From positions 1 to 5,071 of the forward strand of contig CANLGS010000388.1 of NCBI GenBank assembly GCA_947490035.1: 5,071 bases of DNA, in the 5' to 3' direction. Of this stretch, positions 5,038-5,071 are shown piece by piece. Numbering within the stretch: position 1 is the first letter of the stretch; every line of letters begins with the position of its first letter. Below the pieces are notes generated by a model. That model was not told the origin of the DNA and searched no databases. It saw only the letters and a list, made by a program, of their open reading frames with translations. The translations under genes were made by a program, and so were the position numbers. The DNA is from Gemmataceae bacterium. Its GTDB lineage: Bacteria; Planctomycetota; Planctomycetia; Gemmatales; Gemmataceae.

Positions 5038-5071
5038 CTATCCGCCGTGTCCGCCGGCGCCGTGCCCGCCC
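5038..5071 (-). CDS. Possible C-terminal end of a minus-strand gene, Gly/His-rich tail (partial)
   Basis: Reading in from the right edge on the minus strand gives GGHGAGGHGG followed by TAG at 5040-5038. A Gly/His-rich tail ending next to the repeat is plausible as a protein C-terminus, and the gene would share orientation with ribBA. Only ten residues are visible, so no family can be named and chance is not excluded. Confidence 0.3.
   Translation of the reverse strand, partial: GGHGAGGHGG

Noticed and set aside
1..5071. CRISPR array, insertion sequence or defence cluster
   Set aside because: There are no regularly spaced direct repeats, no transposase or integrase motifs, and no Cas or known defence domains. 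The Uma2 gene alone is not evidence of a defence system.

Overview
The window is GC-rich (roughly two thirds G+C by eye) with compact, bacterial gene organisation. A pyruvate phosphate dikinase, an Uma2-type nuclease-like gene, a conserved protein starting MCCFSG, and GC-rich dispersed-looking inverted repeats together suggest a planctomycete of the Gemmata type. That placement is an inference from composition and gene types; no rRNA or other marker gene is present.

Layout: (1) Bases 2-1999 (+) hold the C-terminal three quarters of pyruvate phosphate dikinase, cut by the left edge. It ends at a strong intrinsic terminator (2014-2048). (2) A near-consensus sigma-70 promoter (2047-2076) starts inside the terminator's T-tract and drives an uncharacterised 247-residue soluble protein (2110-2853, +). 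(3) After a short intergenic region with a perfect 11-bp hairpin comes a 202-residue Uma2-family protein (2945-3553, +), which has its own strong ribosome binding site. (4) Convergent to it, with only 29 bp between stop codons, lies ribBA (4878-3583, -), the bifunctional riboflavin enzyme. It starts at GTG and carries an unusual insertion inside its GTP cyclohydrolase II domain. (5) Upstream of ribBA is a 113-bp Y-shaped inverted-repeat element (4922-5034) whose arms resemble outward-facing terminators. (6) The last 34 bases look like the Gly/His-rich tail of another minus-strand gene.

Functionally, PPDK interconverts pyruvate and PEP, and RibBA feeds GTP and ribulose 5-phosphate into riboflavin synthesis. 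No pathway links the four genes. Each appears to be an independent transcription unit, separated by hairpins, so this is mostly an ordinary chromosomal region. The least explained items are the 113-bp structured repeat, the insertion in RibBA, the Thr-to-Ala change beside the PPDK catalytic histidine, and the MCCFSG protein.
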